From assembly GCA_030636125.1 (NCBI GenBank), contig DAOVXM010000143.1, positions 1-6,730 on the forward strand: a stretch of DNA of 6,730 nt, read 5' to 3'. The stretch is from Chloroflexota bacterium. GTDB taxonomy: Bacteria; Chloroflexota; Anaerolineae; Anaerolineales; UBA4823. Within the stretch, counting starts at the first letter, position 1; every line of letters begins with the position of its first letter. A model generated the notes under the pieces. The model was not told the DNA's origin. It did not search any database and saw only the letters and a program-made list of their open reading frames with translations. Below, piece by piece: positions 5,252 to 6,730 of the stretch. The position numbers and the translations under genes are program-made.

Positions 5252-6070
5252 TTGGTTACCCTCCCTGCTCTAGACCTTACTCTCCGTCGCTCCGTGCTCA
5301 CTTATCTTGGCGTCGAGGTTACACAACCCGATCTAGCCTGCCTCGACGCCCTGGTGGATGCTTATATTCGTTATGTCCCCTGGGAGAGTGCATTTCGCAT
5401 CGCCAAACGCGCACACATCACAGACACCATCCAGTGCCCACGCTGGCCTGATGAGTTTTGGTATGATGCCATGCAGCGCGGTGGGGGTGGCACTTGCTTC
5501 GAGAGCAACTACGCCTTCTTCAGCCTGTTGCGCAGCCTTGGATACGATGGTTACCTGACCATCAACAATATGGGGGACAGCATAGGCTGTCACTCAGCCA
5601 TAATTTTGAACGTCGCAGATGTTTTTTGGTTGACAGATGTCGGTATTCCACTGCACGTCCCAATCCCAGTTCCACAAGCGGGATCAGCACAACGAGCCGG
5701 CCCATTTCATAATTACACTTTGACACCCACCGGTGATCACCGCTACCGGGTTGAACGCGATCGCCACCCAATCCCATATATCTACACGTTGATCAACATC
5801 CCCGTTGATGATGGGGAATACCGCGCTGCAACCACCCTCGATTACGATAAAAATGGACATTTCCTCGACCGCGTGATTTTAAATAAAAGAATGGGGGAGC
5901 GTATGTTGCGCGTTAACAGTTCTGAAAAACCATTCCACCTGGAGTCTTTCCAAGATGGTCATCATAGCGACCACATCATCAAGGGCAATGTCGTTACAAC
6001 GGTTGCCAAAACTTTCGGAATGGATATAGACATCCTCCGCCAAGCGCTCGAGATCACGAACAGCGACTGA
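5252..6070 (+). CDS. Arylamine N-acetyltransferase (NAT family)
   Basis: This protein of about 272 residues has the NAT catalytic triad in order: C82 in RGGGGTCFESNYAFF, H114 in IGCHSAII, and D129 in WLTDVGIPL. The length fits the family (about 260-280). NATs move an acetyl group from acetyl-CoA to arylamines or hydrazines through a cysteine thioester, in the cytoplasm; some bacterial members act in biosynthesis, with other acyl groups. The start is uncertain. An in-frame stop at 5231 and the lack of any ATG leave TTG at 5252 as the best candidate, since the next option, GTG at 5294, would cut into the first helix (RRSVLTYLGV). No good ribosome site precedes the TTG. It lies 100 bases after the operon, behind an inverted repeat, and 61 bases before the amidohydrolase gene, with which it may be co-transcribed. 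The natural substrate cannot be read from the sequence. Confidence 0.9.
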   Translation: MVTLPALDLTLRRSVLTYLGVEVTQPDLACLDALVDAYIRYVPWESAFRIAKRAHITDTIQCPRWPDEFWYDAMQRGGGGTCFESNYAFFSLLRSLGYDGYLTINNMGDSIGCHSAIILNVADVFWLTDVGIPLHVPIPVPQAGSAQRAGPFHNYTLTPTGDHRYRVERDRHPIPYIYTLINIPVDDGEYRAATTLDYDKNGHFLDRVILNKRMGERMLRVNSSEKPFHLESFQDGHHSDHIIKGNVVTTVAKTFGMDIDILRQALEITNSD

Positions 6071-6121
6071 GTTATCCCAAAAAAGTGGGGATCATTAGAC
6101 CAATGAGCAATTCGATTGCCC

Positions 6122-6127
6122 GGAGGA
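6122..6127 (+). promoter_or_regulatory. Ribosome binding site for the amidohydrolase gene
   Basis: GGAGGA ends 4 bases before the ATG at 6132 and supports that start. Confidence 0.8.
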
Positions 6128-6131
6128 AAGC

Positions 6132-6730
6132 ATGAAGAACACAAAGTCAAATTTGGTCCTAAGGAATGGATCAATTTATACCCTCGATGCGAAGCGCAAT
6201 TGGGCACAGGCGATCGCAATTGCCAAGGATAAGATCATATATGTAGGGGCTGAAGATGGCATTGAGGCGTTTATCGAATCGGATACGGTTGTTATCGACC
6301 TCAAGGGAAAAATGATCTTGCCTGGTTTCGTGGATGCACACGCCCACCCTACCCTGTCCATGGACTTCTTCAGTAATGTCAACCTACATAACCTTAGATC
6401 CATCCAAGATTTAAAAAAAGCCATTACTGCGTATGGTAATTCCCATCCCAATGCAGAGGTCATTCGTGGCGGTGGATGGGATAACAGTACTTTTCCAGGA
6501 ATTGGCCCGGGCAAGGAAATCCTGGATACGATTGAACCTAACCGCCTGGTATCCCTGGTATCAAACGACGGTCATTCTGTCTGGGTCAACTCAAAAACGC
6601 TTAAAATCGCTCACATCACCAAGAACACACCCAATCCTGCCGGGGGCGTCATCGAACATTACCCGGATAGTGGCGAGCCCAACGGCACGCTCAGGGAAAC
6701 AGCGATGAAGTTAATAGAAAAAAAGCTCCC
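6132..6730 (+). CDS. Amidohydrolase family 3 (YtcJ-like), 3' end outside the window
   Basis: The frame is open from the ATG to the window edge: 199 codons, against roughly 500-550 residues for the full family, so this is the N-terminal third or so. It begins with the small beta domain typical of the superfamily (LVLRNGSIYTLD, then AIAIAKDKIIYVGA). The metal-binding H70-x-H72 follows in PGFVDAHAHP. Further family-3 signatures are RGGGWDNSTFP (112-122), SNDGHSVWVNSKTL (144-157) and NPAGGVIE (168-175). These enzymes are metal-dependent hydrolases of amide or related C-N bonds; the substrate is usually unknown. No signal peptide is seen. The remaining metal ligands and catalytic aspartate would lie outside the window. 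It sits 61 bases after the acetyltransferase on the same strand, and a 10-codon reading frame overlaps its start. Confidence 0.93.
   Translation, partial: MKNTKSNLVLRNGSIYTLDAKRNWAQAIAIAKDKIIYVGAEDGIEAFIESDTVVIDLKGKMILPGFVDAHAHPTLSMDFFSNVNLHNLRSIQDLKKAITAYGNSHPNAEVIRGGGWDNSTFPGIGPGKEILDTIEPNRLVSLVSNDGHSVWVNSKTLKIAHITKNTPNPAGGVIEHYPDSGEPNGTLRETAMKLIEKKL

Noticed and set aside
5197..5451. Plus-strand ATG frame overlapping the start of the acetyltransferase
   Set aside because: It was considered as a frameshifted N-terminus. Its product is Arg/Ser/Pro-rich with no NAT similarity, and it starts inside the loop of the inverted repeat.
6074..6092. ATCCC and GGGAT hairpin after the acetyltransferase
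   Set aside because: The stem is only 5 bp with a long loop and no T tract, so it is not a credible terminator. Co-transcription with the amidohydrolase remains possible.

Overview
The window looks like a piece of a bacterial chromosome with about 50% GC and all genes on the + strand. The protein families suggest Chloroflexota, probably Anaerolineae-like. This rests on recalled family resemblance (a large M23 peptidase with a DGDGD loop, and a DUF2089 / DUF4097 / SHOCT-like cluster) and not on any marker gene, so the taxonomy is an inference.

Layout. (1) Positions 1-1136 hold the 3' part of an exported-type M23 zinc metallopeptidase whose start lies outside the window. A hairpin terminator follows at about 1220. 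(2) An AT-rich stretch leads to a sigma70-type promoter with perfect -35 and -10 hexamers (1301-1328). It drives five closely packed genes from 1388 to 5151: a DUF2089 zinc-ribbon/HTH protein, a DUF4097 repeat protein with a long coiled coil, a two-helix membrane protein, a small soluble paralogue of that membrane protein, and a second DUF4097 repeat protein. (3) An inverted repeat (5184-5214) separates this operon from an arylamine N-acetyltransferase (5252-6070). (4) The window ends inside an amidohydrolase family 3 (YtcJ-like) gene that starts at 6132 and runs off the edge.

The most interesting point is the five-gene operon. Every protein in it carries one copy of the same short helical module, R-x-x-I/V-L-x-x-I/L then K/Q-I/L-S/G-x-x-E/D-A/G (SHOCT-like, as found at the end of DUF2089 proteins and the start of YvlB-like proteins). 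The module is C-terminal in the DUF2089 and both DUF4097 proteins and N-terminal in the other two. One member is membrane-anchored, with both soluble parts predicted inside the cell; one looks DNA-binding; none has a visible signal peptide. I infer a cytoplasmic, membrane-tethered assembly held together by this module and possibly linked to envelope stress, by analogy with the DUF4097 proteins YvlB and LiaX of Bacillota. The individual families are known; their joint function here is not established.
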